This document shows positions 7,601 through 15,538 of a stretch of DNA of 64,000 nt, one piece after another. Every line of letters begins with the position of its first letter. The stretch's first letter is position 1. Source of the stretch: Erginobacter sp964587835 (lineage in GTDB: Bacteria > Auribacterota > Erginobacteria > Erginobacterales > Erginobacteraceae); NCBI GenBank assembly GCA_964587835.1, contig CAZPMN010000003.1:77480-141479 (forward strand), written 5' to 3'. The notes beneath the pieces were generated by a model. That model was not told the DNA's origin, did no database searches, and saw only the letters and a program-made list of their open reading frames with translations. Both the position numbers and the translations under genes were made by a program.

Positions 7601-9351
7601 GGAACCGCTTCCGCTCCGCCGATCCTTCCCAGAGATCGGGCGGCGGCGGCCCGGACTTCGTTGGCATCGTCTTTCAGGGCGGCGAGGAGAAGCGCGGTTG
7701 ACTTCGGATTACCGATTGAACCAAGGGCCTCGGCCGCCGCCGCCCGGACCAGCGAAGACTCGTCGGTCAGGAGTTTCTCGAGCGGCTCCCGGGCCCTCCC
7801 GTCGGAGAGGCGCCCGAGGGCTCCGGCGGCCTTCTGTCTCACTTCTCGTTCCGGATCCCACAGAGCGGCGGCCAGCGGTTCCAGGGCCTCCGGAGAATCA
7901 AGCCGGCCCAGGGCCTCGGCAGCCGCCGACCTCACCTTGCGATCCTCGTCGCGAAGCAGCCGGATCAGGGGTCGAACCCCAGCTTCGTCTCCGGAACGCC
8001 CCAGGGCCCGGGCCGCCTGGGCCCGGATATCACTCTGCTCGTCGTCAAGCGCGGCCAGCAGAGAATTGATCGAACGGCTGGTACTCACCCTGCCAAGAAG
8101 CGAAAGAGCCAGGGCCCGGTCTTCCGGCTGGCCGGTATCGAGAATTTTCTGCAGGGGTTCCACCGCCCGTTCATCGACCAGGTCCTCGAGGATGCGATGG
8201 ATGTGTTCTTTAACCGCGGCTTCCTGATCCCGGTGCAATTCGATCAGGGGCCCCACCGCGCGGGTATCTTTCAGGTCGCCGAGGGCGTCCAGGGCGCTGA
8301 GCTTCAATTCGGGATCTTCCTCCCGGAGGATCTGTAACAGGGGCTTGACCGCCCGGGGATCCCCGATCTTGCCCAGCGCGAAGGCGGCGGCCCGTCGGAC
8401 GCCGGAATCGTCGTACCGGAGTGCCTGGAGCAGGGTGGGGACTGCAGCCCGCCCCCCGACCCGTTTCAATACCGACGAGGTCAGTTCCCGGATTCGCTCC
8501 GCCTCAATTTCTTCCGGGCTCGGCGCGGCCGCCGGTTTCTCATCCGCCGGTTTAGCCTCCTCAAGGTTAAAATCTTCCTCCGGGGCCTCTTCCGCAATCG
8601 TAATTTCTTCCAGAACTTCCGGGGCGGCTTCAATCTTCTGCGCTTCCCCGGCCAGCAGGGTGGAGATCAGGGGATCCACTGCTTCATCGGCTCCGATCTC
8701 TCCCAGGGCCAGGGCAGCGCTGATCCGGACCTGCGGTTCCTTGTCCTTGAGAGTTCCCACCAGCGGCCGGACCGCCTTCTCCGCGTGGAGTGCGCCCAGG
8801 GCGGAGGCGGCGGCGGCGCGAACGGAGGAGGAGGTATCCTGAAGGGCTTCAACCAGGGGGGGAGTCGCGCGGGAAGAACCTATCCGGCCCAGGGCCAGGG
8901 CCGCGCTGGATCTGACCTCTTCTTTTTCCTCCCCGCCCAGCAAAGCGATCAGCGGCTCAACGGCTTCCTCGCCGCCGACCGCACCCAAGGCCAGCGTCAC
9001 GGCCGACCGGACCCGGAGATCCTCATCGGCAACGGCCTGCCGGAGCGCGGGAAACGCCTCCTGGTCTCCGATGACTTCCAGGGCGGCGGCGGACGCCCGG
9101 CGAACTTCCGGCTCCTTATCCCGCAACAGGGCGGTTACCGGACCTACCGCCCGGTGATCACCTATCTCCCCCAGGGCGCGGACGGCCGCCGCCCGAACGT
9201 CGGTTTCCCCGGCGGAGAGCAGTTCGAGAAGCGGGGCCACGGCCCGAGGGTTACCGATCTCACCCAGGGTCTCCGCCGAGAGAACCCGGATTTCGGGAGA
9301 GGGATTACCCAGGGCGGCGATCAGGGTTTCAATGTCATCTTTCAGGCTCAT
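4600..9351 (-). CDS. Giant HEAT-repeat (PBS-lyase-like) protein
   Basis: The 1583 residues are almost entirely built from about 48 copies of a roughly 31-residue HEAT/PBS-lyase repeat with the core A(V/L)xALGxIGDxRAVxPLIxAL and DxxxxVRxAAAxALG. About seven repeats precede an acidic, Pro/Ala-rich insertion (residues about 232-294) with no repeat signature; about 41 repeats follow without break. No signal peptide, membrane helix or catalytic motif is visible, so a cytoplasmic alpha-solenoid scaffold is the simplest reading. Short HEAT-like proteins often act as lyases or chaperones for bilins, but nothing else here supports that role. The gene is single, divergent from lgt. The C-terminal EIDRR and its stop lie in a dispersed repeat. 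Confidence 0.9.
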   Translation of the reverse strand: MSLKDDIETLIAALGNPSPEIRVLSAETLGEIGNPRAVAPLLELLSAGETDVRAAAVRALGEIGDHRAVGPVTALLRDKEPEVRRASAAALEVIGDQEAFPALRQAVADEDLRVRSAVTLALGAVGGEEAVEPLIALLGGEEKEEVRSSAALALGRIGSSRATPPLVEALQDTSSSVRAAAASALGALHAEKAVRPLVGTLKDKEPQVRISAALALGEIGADEAVDPLISTLLAGEAQKIEAAPEVLEEITIAEEAPEEDFNLEEAKPADEKPAAAPSPEEIEAERIRELTSSVLKRVGGRAAVPTLLQALRYDDSGVRRAAAFALGKIGDPRAVKPLLQILREEDPELKLSALDALGDLKDTRAVGPLIELHRDQEAAVKEHIHRILEDLVDERAVEPLQKILDTGQPEDRALALSLLGRVSTSRSINSLLAALDDEQSDIRAQAARALGRSGDEAGVRPLIRLLRDEDRKVRSAAAEALGRLDSPEALEPLAAALWDPEREVRQKAAGALGRLSDGRAREPLEKLLTDESSLVRAAAAEALGSIGNPKSTALLLAALKDDANEVRAAAARSLGRIGGAEAVPLLIESLKDPLPVVVENTVSALAEIGDRSALEPLLDLMPAASGSVRRRILVACKRFADPAARPVVLDTLREGLLEERVAAAAALGAVGESDDIGVLAEALLYDAPPVRVEAARALGRIGGTGVVDELTGALQDRDRDVRRAAVLALSGVQEDRVVPALIQAAGDPETGVRAAAVYSLGESGNRRAAETVISALRDDDPEVARAAARALEKLVDEEMVDRLMEIMNDANQQVRKLTAKLLASFKNRKVVETLLAALEDQDTAVRANAAQTLGKMEAVEAVPKLLELLEDPDPPVQRQVIDALGRIGDVRAVPPLLESLRHPNRGVRSRAANALGMLGDRRALEPLVETLKDPESWVRRAAVDALGRLGGEAVAGHLIRALQDNSSAVRGTAAVMLGRLEEEKAVILLIEELEKGGPSGRRAAADALGRIGDESAIRPLVRALHDPEIWVRRTAARALGRMSPSAVVPQVLRSLQEDAALDREIAIRALEDIVNRGAAESLLAALSEEDPETRKIAVQLLIRLRDPRAIEPLIAVLKDPDREIRCRACTALGAIGDEQALEALIEVLSDPTTEVREAAVSALGAIGGERALDHLIGMLEDDQTDVRLAAVSSLEKVGSGRAVDPLLDKLQDPDRELRRAAAVALGRIGDARVVAPLVEALRDEESWVRRAAADSLGQLKSPQGIEPLIESLKDESDAVKQAAALALSRIPDQRASGPLIEALQDPAVPVRSSAAEALGKIGDTSSLSALIEVLKDPAEAVRVSATMALGDLQSKDAVEPLMAALKDKSASVRNNALLILGRLDDLRAGPAVAGCLQDRESGVRATAAAVLGRLNDPAWLDSLIAAAEDRDCWVRRAVAAALGKLKDSRAAQPLLKLLADPDVGVRAEAALALGESGDSTVVEPLLLALKEDEVAVRFRAAASLGKLGDLRAVDQLLEAIRERHSGVRRVAAAALGELGEPEAEEPLRGLLQDDSETVRATAAEAIRKIKRNLLPPGSEIDRR

Positions 9352-9473
9352 CCGGAATTGATTGTGCCCGTCGCGGTTCGGGAGGCGAACGATAACAAAC
9401 CCATCATAACATCGCGGGCCTTTCGGGGGAACAGAAAATAACCGCCGGATAAGTCACTCCGGGAATAAAAACA

Positions 9474-9502
9474 TTGTTGAATTCCGTCCGGGCCAATATA
9501 TT
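9474..9502 (+). promoter_or_regulatory. Predicted sigma70-type promoter for lgt
   Basis: TTGTTG (9474-9479), a 17-nt spacer and TATATT (9497-9502) fit a housekeeping promoter. The predicted start near 9509 leaves a leader of about 70 nt before the lgt ATG. Confidence 0.5.
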
Positions 9503-9579
9503 CATAAGAGATCGCACAACCTAAAGGGGGACTGCCCCGCTGATGCGCCGGTACAGCTAGCAGACCGGCAGTGACGCTG

Positions 9580-10389
9580 ATGCCTATCTCATTCATCTAC
9601 TGGACAACTTCCCCGGAACTGTGCCAGATCGGTCCGGTTACTATCCGCTGGTACGGCCTCCTCTTCGCCCTCGGTTTTTTCCTCGGCTACCTCCTCATCC
9701 AGAAAATCTTTCGCCGGGAGGGCGTCCCCGAGAACGACCTGGGGACATTGCTCCTTTACGTACTCGCCGGCGCCCTGATCGGGGCCCGGTTGGGCCATTG
9801 CCTTCTCTATGAACCCGCCTATTACCTCAAGCATCCGGAAGAGATCATCCTGGTCTGGCGGGGCGGACTGGCCAGCCACGGCGGCGCGGCGGGAATATTG
9901 ATCGCCCTCTTCTTCTATACCCGCCACCGTCCGGCCCAATCATACCTCTGGCTGTTGGACCGGCTGGCGATCGCCGTGGCCCTGAGCGGGACTTTGATCC
10001 GGATCGGGAATCTCTTCAACTCCGAGATCATCGGAACCGCCAGCGACCTTCCCTGGGCCTTTGTCTTCCCTCGTTCCGGAATCTCTCCGACGGTACCCCG
10101 CCACCCGGCCATGCTCTACGAAGCCGCCGCCTACCTTCTGATCTTCTTCCTCCTTTTGATTATCTACCGCCGCCAGGGCCGCCGGGTCCCTCCCGGGGAA
10201 CTGATCGGACTCTTCCTGCTCACCGCCTTCACTGCCCGGTTCTTCATTGAATATGTTAAGGTTCCCCAGGCGTCCTACCGGCTCCCCTTTCCCTTGCGCG
10301 TCGGCCAGCTGCTGAGCCTCCCCGCCGTCGCCGCCGGGTTCATCCTTCTGGCGAACAGCCGAAGACGATCGCTGATAAAACGGAAGTAG
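9580..10389 (+). CDS. lgt: Prolipoprotein diacylglyceryl transferase
   Basis: Integral membrane enzyme that transfers diacylglycerol from phosphatidylglycerol to the lipobox Cys of prolipoproteins. Signature segments are present: YGLLFALGFFLGY, GALIGARLGHCLLYE, a GGLASHGGAAG motif near residue 100, the Lgt-signature region IRIGNLFNSE (with Ser where many have Gly) and RHPAMLYEAAAY. About seven hydrophobic helices are visible. The length of 269 residues is normal. ATG 9580 is preferred over GTG 9571, which lies in frame three codons upstream. The acyltransferase gene follows after 1 nt, suggesting one lipid-related operon. Confidence 0.93.
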   Translation: MPISFIYWTTSPELCQIGPVTIRWYGLLFALGFFLGYLLIQKIFRREGVPENDLGTLLLYVLAGALIGARLGHCLLYEPAYYLKHPEEIILVWRGGLASHGGAAGILIALFFYTRHRPAQSYLWLLDRLAIAVALSGTLIRIGNLFNSEIIGTASDLPWAFVFPRSGISPTVPRHPAMLYEAAAYLLIFFLLLIIYRRQGRRVPPGELIGLFLLTAFTARFFIEYVKVPQASYRLPFPLRVGQLLSLPAVAAGFILLANSRRRSLIKRK

Positions 10390-10390
10390 G

Positions 10391-11185
10391 ATGATGGAAG
10401 CCTCAGCTCCCTTCGGAGATGTCGGTATCCGGACCGGAAGGGGTGATTACCGGTCGCCTCCGCGAACACCGGGCTGGCTGGCCCGGCGTTTCCCGACCGC
10501 GGTCTTTTATCTGAAGTTGCTTTGGATTGTCGGTGCGGCCGGCCGGACGGCTCAGCGGCGTGATTACCACGGCCAGGATTGGATCCGGGACAGTCAGAGG
10601 ACCCTCAAGGCGCTGGAATCGGTCGGGGTCCGGATTACGGTCGAGGGGACTGACAGCTTCATCCGACTGGAAGCGCCCGCCGTCTTCGCGGCTAATCATA
10701 TGAGTATCCTGGAGACTTTTGTTCTCCCCTCGATAATCCGTCCCCACCGGAGGGTCACCTTCGTAACCAAGAAGGAGCTTCTCGATTACCCGTTCTTCGG
10801 CCCGGTTTTGGCCAGCCGCCGCCCGATCGTCGTCTCCCGGCGGGATCCCCGCCGGGATCTCCAGACCGTCCTGGAGAAAGGCGCTGATCGCCTCCGGAAG
10901 GGAATCTCGGTCATCGTCTTTCCCCAGAATACCCGAATGGCGGTTTTTGACCCCGACCGGTTCAACTCGCTGGGGGTGAAACTGGCCCGGCGGGCCGGGG
11001 CACCCTTGATTCCGATCGCCCTCCAAACGAATGCCTGGGGAACCGGGAAGTGGCTCAAGGACTTTGGCAGAATCTCGCCCGCCATACCGGTCCGGATAGT
11101 CTTCGGAACTCCAATCATGGTCCGGGGCGGGGGGCGGGAGGCCCAGTCCGGGCTGATCGACTTTATCTCCCGGCGGCTGGGGTGA
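10391..11185 (+). CDS. 1-acylglycerol-3-phosphate acyltransferase-like (PlsC family)
   Basis: The 264-residue protein carries the acyltransferase block NHMSILETF (NHx4E variant of the usual NHx4D) near residue 101, followed by FVTKKELLDYPFFGPVL, the VVSRRDPRRD region and the VFPQNTRMAV block equivalent to the FPEGTR substrate motif. It probably acylates lysophosphatidic acid or a related glycerolipid at the inner membrane. FPQNTR in place of FPEGTR is unusual and may mean a different acceptor. It begins one base after the lgt stop (ATG ATG, either possible) and is almost certainly co-transcribed with lgt. Confidence 0.82.
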   Translation: MMEASAPFGDVGIRTGRGDYRSPPRTPGWLARRFPTAVFYLKLLWIVGAAGRTAQRRDYHGQDWIRDSQRTLKALESVGVRITVEGTDSFIRLEAPAVFAANHMSILETFVLPSIIRPHRRVTFVTKKELLDYPFFGPVLASRRPIVVSRRDPRRDLQTVLEKGADRLRKGISVIVFPQNTRMAVFDPDRFNSLGVKLARRAGAPLIPIALQTNAWGTGKWLKDFGRISPAIPVRIVFGTPIMVRGGGREAQSGLIDFISRRLG

Positions 11186-11194
11186 AGTGGTCGG

Positions 11195-11494
11195 TCACAA
11201 CCAGGAAAACCAGCCCAGATCAAAGATCTCCGACACCGTACCCAGGGCGAGCACGGTGACGTAAGCAATCAAGAGGACCATTCCGACGGCCGGACCGTGT
11301 TTCTTGAAAAAAGGAAATTCCGAGCGGAAGAGGCAGTAAGCCAAGCCGACAATCCAGAGCAAGAGCGAGATCACCAGCAGACACTTCTGGGCCAGACTGT
11401 ACGGTGGGAAGATCCGGGAGAGTCCCCAGAGTCCGCCGAAAATCAGAACCAACAGGATCAAGAAGATCTCCCCGTGGCGGCGTAGATAGGTCAT
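11195..11494 (-). CDS. Small three-helix membrane protein
   Basis: I do not recognise a family. The 99 residues contain three clear hydrophobic segments at about residues 9-28, 35-56 and 67-88 with short charged loops, so this is an inner-membrane protein. A GGGAGG 5 nt before the ATG supports the start. It is the last gene of a minus-strand unit after the HEAT protein and the lipoprotein-like protein (12580 and 11509), and converges with the acyltransferase gene. Confidence 0.65.
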   Translation of the reverse strand: MTYLRRHGEIFLILLVLIFGGLWGLSRIFPPYSLAQKCLLVISLLLWIVGLAYCLFRSEFPFFKKHGPAVGMVLLIAYVTVLALGTVSEIFDLGWFSWL

Positions 11495-11508
11495 CGTAGC
11501 CTCCCTAG

Positions 11509-12540
11509 TTATTTCCTGAGCCGGACTGTTACTTCGACCGTGGCGTCCACCCGGAGGTCGATATTCCGGCCCGGGAGGAACTTTTCCAGACCAATCCGAA
11601 TATCCAGTTTCTGTTCCAGTCGCGAAGTGCTGGAAATCACCCGGCCCGCCGGCAGGTCAAAACGGGTCGTCCCGCTCAGCTGGTGGGAAGATGCAAGCAG
11701 GCCGGCCCTCCCCTCTCGCTCTTCGTCCGAAATTTCCTGCCGGAAACTTCCGGTGGTATCGAGCAGGGCTATCTCCCGTTGCGGCCCGGAGCGATCGCGC
11801 AGGGTGGTCTCAAGTTGGATCGACCATTCTTCGCCCTGGTCCCAGTCCCGGTCGATCCCCGGCCCCGGGATTTCCAGGGTCCTCGACCAGGATGTCCCGA
11901 GCGGGACAGGCTGGAGGGGAAACTCGGGCTGCATCCGTTCCAGGAATGAATCAAATTGGAGCGACGGGAAGAGACGCTCAGGGGCTTCGGGAACCCGGGC
12001 CATCAGAATCGTTCCCCGGCTGTTGACCTGAAATTCAAATTCTTCCCCGACCACCCCCCGGAGGGGGAAATCGTCATCTTCCCCGGCTACCTCCCTGGTG
12101 ACTCGGCCTGCTTCCGAGACGAGAAGTTTCCGGTCGGTCAGGTGCACGGATATTTCCCGATTATGAACGGCACTGACCGTGGTCAGGTCAAAATCCCGGT
12201 AGCTGAGTAACAGTTTGGCCTCTCCGTCCGGAAAAACCTGGTCGACCCGGAATCGCATCAGATAGCTTCCCTCCAACCGGACCGGGAGGCCGATCCGGTC
12301 TTCCTCGGCGTCTTCCCGGCCGTAAGTCATCGTCACCTCCCCCTCTCCCCGCAGGGCAACCTCATAGGTAATTTCCTCGCCCGGCCGGAATTTGTAACGC
12401 AAAAGAACGGTTTCCGGCGGCGGGCGGCGGCACCCGGCGGGAAGGCAGATCAGGATGAGCATCCCCAGGCGAAGAATTCCGGACAGGCGCGGACCAGCCC
12501 GCCGAGCGGGTCTCAAGCCGGAATCAAAACGGGAGGTCAC
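11509..12540 (-). CDS. Predicted lipoprotein of unknown function
   Basis: The 343-residue protein starts at a GTG with a well-placed AAGGAG. An Arg-rich N-terminus leads into a hydrophobic stretch ending LICLPAGC, a lipobox-like cleavage site near residue 37. The rest is beta-rich with repeated patterns such as LRYKFRPGEEITYEV, VRLEGSYLMRFRV and a C-terminal VDATVEVTVRLRK, resembling the secreted proteins grouped under domains of unknown function such as DUF6263; that assignment is tentative. It follows the exported HEAT protein by 39 nt, so the two probably act together outside the inner membrane. Confidence 0.6.
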   Translation of the reverse strand: MTSRFDSGLRPARRAGPRLSGILRLGMLILICLPAGCRRPPPETVLLRYKFRPGEEITYEVALRGEGEVTMTYGREDAEEDRIGLPVRLEGSYLMRFRVDQVFPDGEAKLLLSYRDFDLTTVSAVHNREISVHLTDRKLLVSEAGRVTREVAGEDDDFPLRGVVGEEFEFQVNSRGTILMARVPEAPERLFPSLQFDSFLERMQPEFPLQPVPLGTSWSRTLEIPGPGIDRDWDQGEEWSIQLETTLRDRSGPQREIALLDTTGSFRQEISDEEREGRAGLLASSHQLSGTTRFDLPAGRVISSTSRLEQKLDIRIGLEKFLPGRNIDLRVDATVEVTVRLRK

Positions 12541-12579
12541 GGTTTTCTCTCCTTGCTTCGGGGAAGTTTGGGACGGCGC

Positions 12580-13317
12580 CTAACGTCGGGGGATACCCTG
12601 TGATCTCTCCAGCAATTCGCTGACAATCGGCGCCATCTCCTCCTGGCCGGCCAGCAGGCGGAGAGCGGCGATGACGATCTCCTTGTAGAACCAATCCAGA
12701 CTCGCATCATTGACCATACTGACCAGAGCCTCGGCTGATTCCCGGACCGGGGTATGCGCCAAGTCCCAGATCGCTGCCTGCCGGATCTGGTCGGATTGGC
12801 CGGTATCATTGAAGATCCCGACCAGCGGAGCCACGACCCGAGCGTCTTCGATATATCCCAGCAGCTGCATCGCCGTCATCCGGTCCTCTTCCCGGCCCGA
12901 CCGGACCTGGCTCAGGAGGTACCCCTGGTACCGGTTGTAATTGTGATCAAATCGGCAGAGCGCCTGCGCGGCTCGCATCTTCACCGGGATGGATTCGGAA
13001 TTCTGCCATATCTTTTCCACCGCGGCCGCCGCCGGACGATAACGGATCAGAGCCAGAATCTCAATCAGGCCGTCGGCCAGCTGATCATCGGCCCCCTCCA
13101 GGGCCTTCACCAGCGCGGGGCCGGCCGCTTCCCCCCTCCCGACCAGATCCGCCCGGGCCCGCAGCCGGACCGCCTCATCGGAGTCAGCCAAGCGATCGAC
13201 GAGGGTGGAAATCTCCGCGGGTTTTTCCCCGGCCGCCTCCTCCTCCTGGCCCGGACAGGTCCCGGAGGCGGCGAGGACGATAAACACCAGAAAAACTACC
13301 AAGAAAAGATTTTTCAT
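12580..13317 (-). CDS. Exported HEAT-repeat protein
   Basis: The ATG at 13317 gives a signal peptide (MKNLFLVVFLVFIVLAASG with a Cys soon after) and about 245 residues. The mature part shows HEAT-like helical pairs: LADSDEAVRLRARADLVGRG, ALEGADDQLADGLIEIL and MQLLGYIEDARVVAPLVGIF. It is probably a periplasmic or outer-face scaffold. An open frame runs 20 codons further upstream, but these encode no signal sequence. It is the first gene of a unit with the lipoprotein-like gene and the small membrane protein. A promoter (TTGTTG-16-TATAGT) lies about 115 nt upstream. Confidence 0.75.
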   Translation of the reverse strand: MKNLFLVVFLVFIVLAASGTCPGQEEEAAGEKPAEISTLVDRLADSDEAVRLRARADLVGRGEAAGPALVKALEGADDQLADGLIEILALIRYRPAAAAVEKIWQNSESIPVKMRAAQALCRFDHNYNRYQGYLLSQVRSGREEDRMTAMQLLGYIEDARVVAPLVGIFNDTGQSDQIRQAAIWDLAHTPVRESAEALVSMVNDASLDWFYKEIVIAALRLLAGQEEMAPIVSELLERSQGIPRR

Positions 13318-13438
13318 AAAAGTGCCCCCTGCCCCCTCCCTACCCTCGTTGATGTACCGCCCCTTGACAGCGCACAACGTGAGGAGAAACCCGACTCCTG
13401 ATCGCCAACTGCCGGGGTCTGCTCACTCCTTGCCTATT

Positions 13439-13466
13439 ACTATATCTCACAATCTTAAACCAACAA
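13439..13466 (-). promoter_or_regulatory. Predicted promoter of the exported HEAT operon
   Basis: Read on the minus strand: TTGTTG (13466-13461), 16-nt spacer, TATAGT (13444-13439). It resembles the predicted lgt promoter. The leader would be about 115 nt. Confidence 0.4.
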
Positions 13467-13481
13467 AACACTTTTCCCGGC

Positions 13482-14264
13482 TCATCGGGATGATCCGGGG
13501 CGACTCAGTTCCCACTTCTTCAACTCGGGCAGCAAGGCGTAATCGGTCATATTGTAATGAAGGGGAGTGACCGATATAAAATTTTCCAGCAGGGCGGTAT
13601 GGTCGGAGCCATGGTCGTCGGAGGGGCGGTCCATTTCCCCCCCCAGCCAGTAATACTTACGCCCCCTGAGGTCGACCCGTTCTTCCATCACCTCCTGGAA
13701 CCGAGCGATCCCCTGATGGGTCACCTTGACCCCGCGGATCTCCCCGGCGGGCACGGCGGGAACGTTGACGTTGAGGAGGAGCCGGGACGGTTCCTTTCGG
13801 CCCAATACCTGCTCCGCCAAGGAGCCGGCGAAGCGGGCGGCCGCGCCGTAATCCGGGTTGACAAAGGTCCCCAGGGAGACGGCAATCGCCCGGATCCCCA
13901 GGATGGCCGCTTCGGTGGCGGCCGAGACAGTCCCGGAATAAATCACGTTGGTGCCGGTATTCGGACCCAGGTTGATCCCCGAGACGACCAGGTCCGGGGT
14001 CCGGTCGAGGAGGGCTTTCACCGCGACCTTGACCGAGTCAGCCGGGGTCCCGTTGACCCCGTAACCGTACAGGCTGTCGTCGCGAAAGACCTTGGTGGCC
14101 CGGAGCGGCTCGGTCAGGGTGATGGAATGTCCCGCCGCCGAACGCTCGGAGTCGGGGGCGACGATCGCCACGTCGCCCAGGCGTCTGATCTCTTCCCAGA
14201 GGGCGTAGAGTCCCCCGGCGTTAATTCCGTCGTCGTTGGTCAGCAATATGTATGGTCGGCCCAT
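13482..14264 (-). CDS. surE: 5'/3'-nucleotidase SurE
   Basis: SurE removes phosphate from nucleoside monophosphates in a metal-dependent reaction. The metal-binding start ILLTNDDGINAGG, the APDSERSAAGHSITLTEPL segment, YGVNGTPADSV and VSGINLGPNTG are all family signatures. The ATG at 14264 (GAGGAG 9 nt upstream) gives 260 residues, the usual size. The same frame is open for 104 further codons into the glycosyltransferase gene, but that stretch has no similarity and is a shadow. It sits 5 nt after the glycosyltransferase stop in a dtd-glycosyltransferase-surE operon. Confidence 0.92.
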   Translation of the reverse strand: MGRPYILLTNDDGINAGGLYALWEEIRRLGDVAIVAPDSERSAAGHSITLTEPLRATKVFRDDSLYGYGVNGTPADSVKVAVKALLDRTPDLVVSGINLGPNTGTNVIYSGTVSAATEAAILGIRAIAVSLGTFVNPDYGAAARFAGSLAEQVLGRKEPSRLLLNVNVPAVPAGEIRGVKVTHQGIARFQEVMEERVDLRGRKYYWLGGEMDRPSDDHGSDHTALLENFISVTPLHYNMTDYALLPELKKWELSRPGSSR

Positions 14265-14269
14265 AAACG

Positions 14270-15013
14270 TTATCTCCTCTTTCCCGGGCGGCCGGAACGG
14301 ATCCTCTTCCAGACCGCCCAGATAAACCACCGGCAGTACTCCGGACCAACCTTGCAGAGCTTGAAATGCGACTTTCCCTCGGCCCGGTCCTGCCAGACCG
14401 TGGGAACCTCGGCGATCCGGAATCCCGCCAGGTGGGCCTTCACGGTCAGCTCCAGACCGGTGGTGTAGTTGTCCGACCTGAGGATGCCCACCCGGTCGAG
14501 GATCTCCGCCCGGTACATCTTGTAAGCGTTGGTGGCGTCGTTGGTCGGCAGCCCGACCAGCAGTTTCAGGGACCACCCGAGCAGCCGGGAGAGGAAATGC
14601 TTCAGTCGATCCCGGTGCTCCCCTTCCCCGCCGGGGATATAGCGGGAAGCCGAGACCAGGTCGTACCCCTCCTTGATCTTCTCCAGCATCGCCGGGATAG
14701 CGCTGACATCGTCGGCCAGATCGGCCATCACCACCACGATCACCCCGCTCTCGACCTCCTCATACCCCCGGTTGATGCACCGGCCCAGTCCGTGATTGCC
14801 CCGGCGATTGATCAAGACAATATCATCATTCTCTTCCTGGAGTTTCCTGACGATATGCTCCGTCCGGTCGGTCGAGTTGTCGTTGACCACGATCAGCTTG
14901 TGGGGAATCTTGACCCGGTCCTGGATCTCCCGAATGGTCTTGATGGTCTGGGAGATGTTGAGTTCCTCGTTGTAAGCCGGAACTATGATATTGAGAAAGT
15001 AAGGATTATTCAT
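14270..15013 (-). CDS. Family 2 glycosyltransferase (polyprenyl-phosphate sugar type)
   Basis: The 247 residues form a GT-A fold of the DPM1 type: IIVPAYNEELNI at the N-terminus, NDNSTDRTEHIV, then VVVMADLADDVSAIPAML where a DxD-like site is expected, and RYIPGGE. No membrane helices follow, unlike the GtrB/ArnC subgroup. Likely activity is transfer of a sugar from a nucleotide donor to polyprenyl phosphate; the donor is unknown. Its start overlaps the dtd stop by 8 nt, implying translational coupling. Confidence 0.82.
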   Translation of the reverse strand: MNNPYFLNIIVPAYNEELNISQTIKTIREIQDRVKIPHKLIVVNDNSTDRTEHIVRKLQEENDDIVLINRRGNHGLGRCINRGYEEVESGVIVVVMADLADDVSAIPAMLEKIKEGYDLVSASRYIPGGEGEHRDRLKHFLSRLLGWSLKLLVGLPTNDATNAYKMYRAEILDRVGILRSDNYTTGLELTVKAHLAGFRIAEVPTVWQDRAEGKSHFKLCKVGPEYCRWFIWAVWKRIRSGRPGKRR

Positions 15014-15452
15014 CTCCCTTCTCCAGAATGATGGTCACCGGCCCGGCGTTCTCCAGCCGGACCAGCATATCGGCCCCGAAAACCCCCTTTTTCGGGGGAA
15101 ACCCCAGGTCCTCCAGCCGACGGCAGAAATACTCATAGAGCTGCTCTCCCTCTTCGGGGGCGGCGGCGGCGCTGAAGCCCGGCCGCCGGCCGCGGCGGCA
15201 GTCCCCGTAAAGGGTGAACTGGGAGACGACCAGGACCTCCCCCCCGATATCCCCCAGGGCGAAATTCATCTTTCCTTCCGAATCGGGGAAGATCCGCAAC
15301 CCGACCGTCTTCTCGGCCAGGTAGTCGGCCTCCCCCTCGCCGTCGCCCCCACCGACCCCGAGCAAGACCAGCATCCCCGGACCGATCCGGGAGACTTCTT
15401 TTTCCTCCACCTCGACTGTCGCCGTTCTCACGCGTTGAATCACGGCTTTCAT
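15006..15452 (-). CDS. dtd: D-aminoacyl-tRNA deacylase
   Basis: Homodimeric hydrolase that frees tRNAs mischarged with D-amino acids. The 148-residue length is standard. The active-site motif SQFTLYGDCRRGRRPGF (SQxTL with catalytic Thr) is intact, as is the N-terminal MKAVIQRVRTATV and the C-terminal NAGPVTIIL (the Gly/Pro motif reads AGPVT where NxGPVT is usual). It is first in the operon with the glycosyltransferase and surE. A -35/-10 pair ends 6 nt before the ATG, so the mRNA may be leaderless; an AAGG also lies 2 nt before the ATG. Confidence 0.92.
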   Translation of the reverse strand: MKAVIQRVRTATVEVEEKEVSRIGPGMLVLLGVGGGDGEGEADYLAEKTVGLRIFPDSEGKMNFALGDIGGEVLVVSQFTLYGDCRRGRRPGFSAAAAPEEGEQLYEYFCRRLEDLGFPPKKGVFGADMLVRLENAGPVTIILEKGDE

Positions 15453-15458
15453 TACCTT

Positions 15459-15486
15459 ATATTATCTCTCCCGGGATAATTTTCAA
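15459..15486 (-). promoter_or_regulatory. Predicted leaderless promoter of dtd operon
   Basis: Minus strand: TTGAAA (15486-15481), 16-nt spacer, TAATAT (15464-15459), then 6 nt to the dtd ATG at 15452. Transcription would start at or next to the A of the start codon. Confidence 0.5.
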
Positions 15487-15496
15487 TCCAATTCAG

Positions 15497-15524
15497 GTAG
15501 GGGCACGGCATGCCGTGTCCCTGC
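15497..15524. repeat. 28-bp palindromic repeat (GGCACGGCATGCCGTG type)
   Basis: Two 14-nt arms meet at GCATGC and pair at 12 of 14 positions. I recall near-identical palindromes scattered through many unrelated genomes. It lies between divergent dtd and the radical SAM gene and includes the GTG at 15515 that would otherwise be a possible start. Confidence 0.7.
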
Positions 15525-15538
15525 GAATCGTCGCTTGG

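Noticed and set aside
6277..7701. Long plus-strand open frames (also 4546-5241, 5293-5958, 8785-9441)
   Set aside because: They mirror the repeated codons of the giant HEAT gene on the other strand; their apparent repeats are reflections of HEAT repeats.
14265..14576. 104-codon N-terminal extension of surE
   Set aside because: SurE begins canonically at ILLTNDDGI; the extension lies within the glycosyltransferase gene in another frame.
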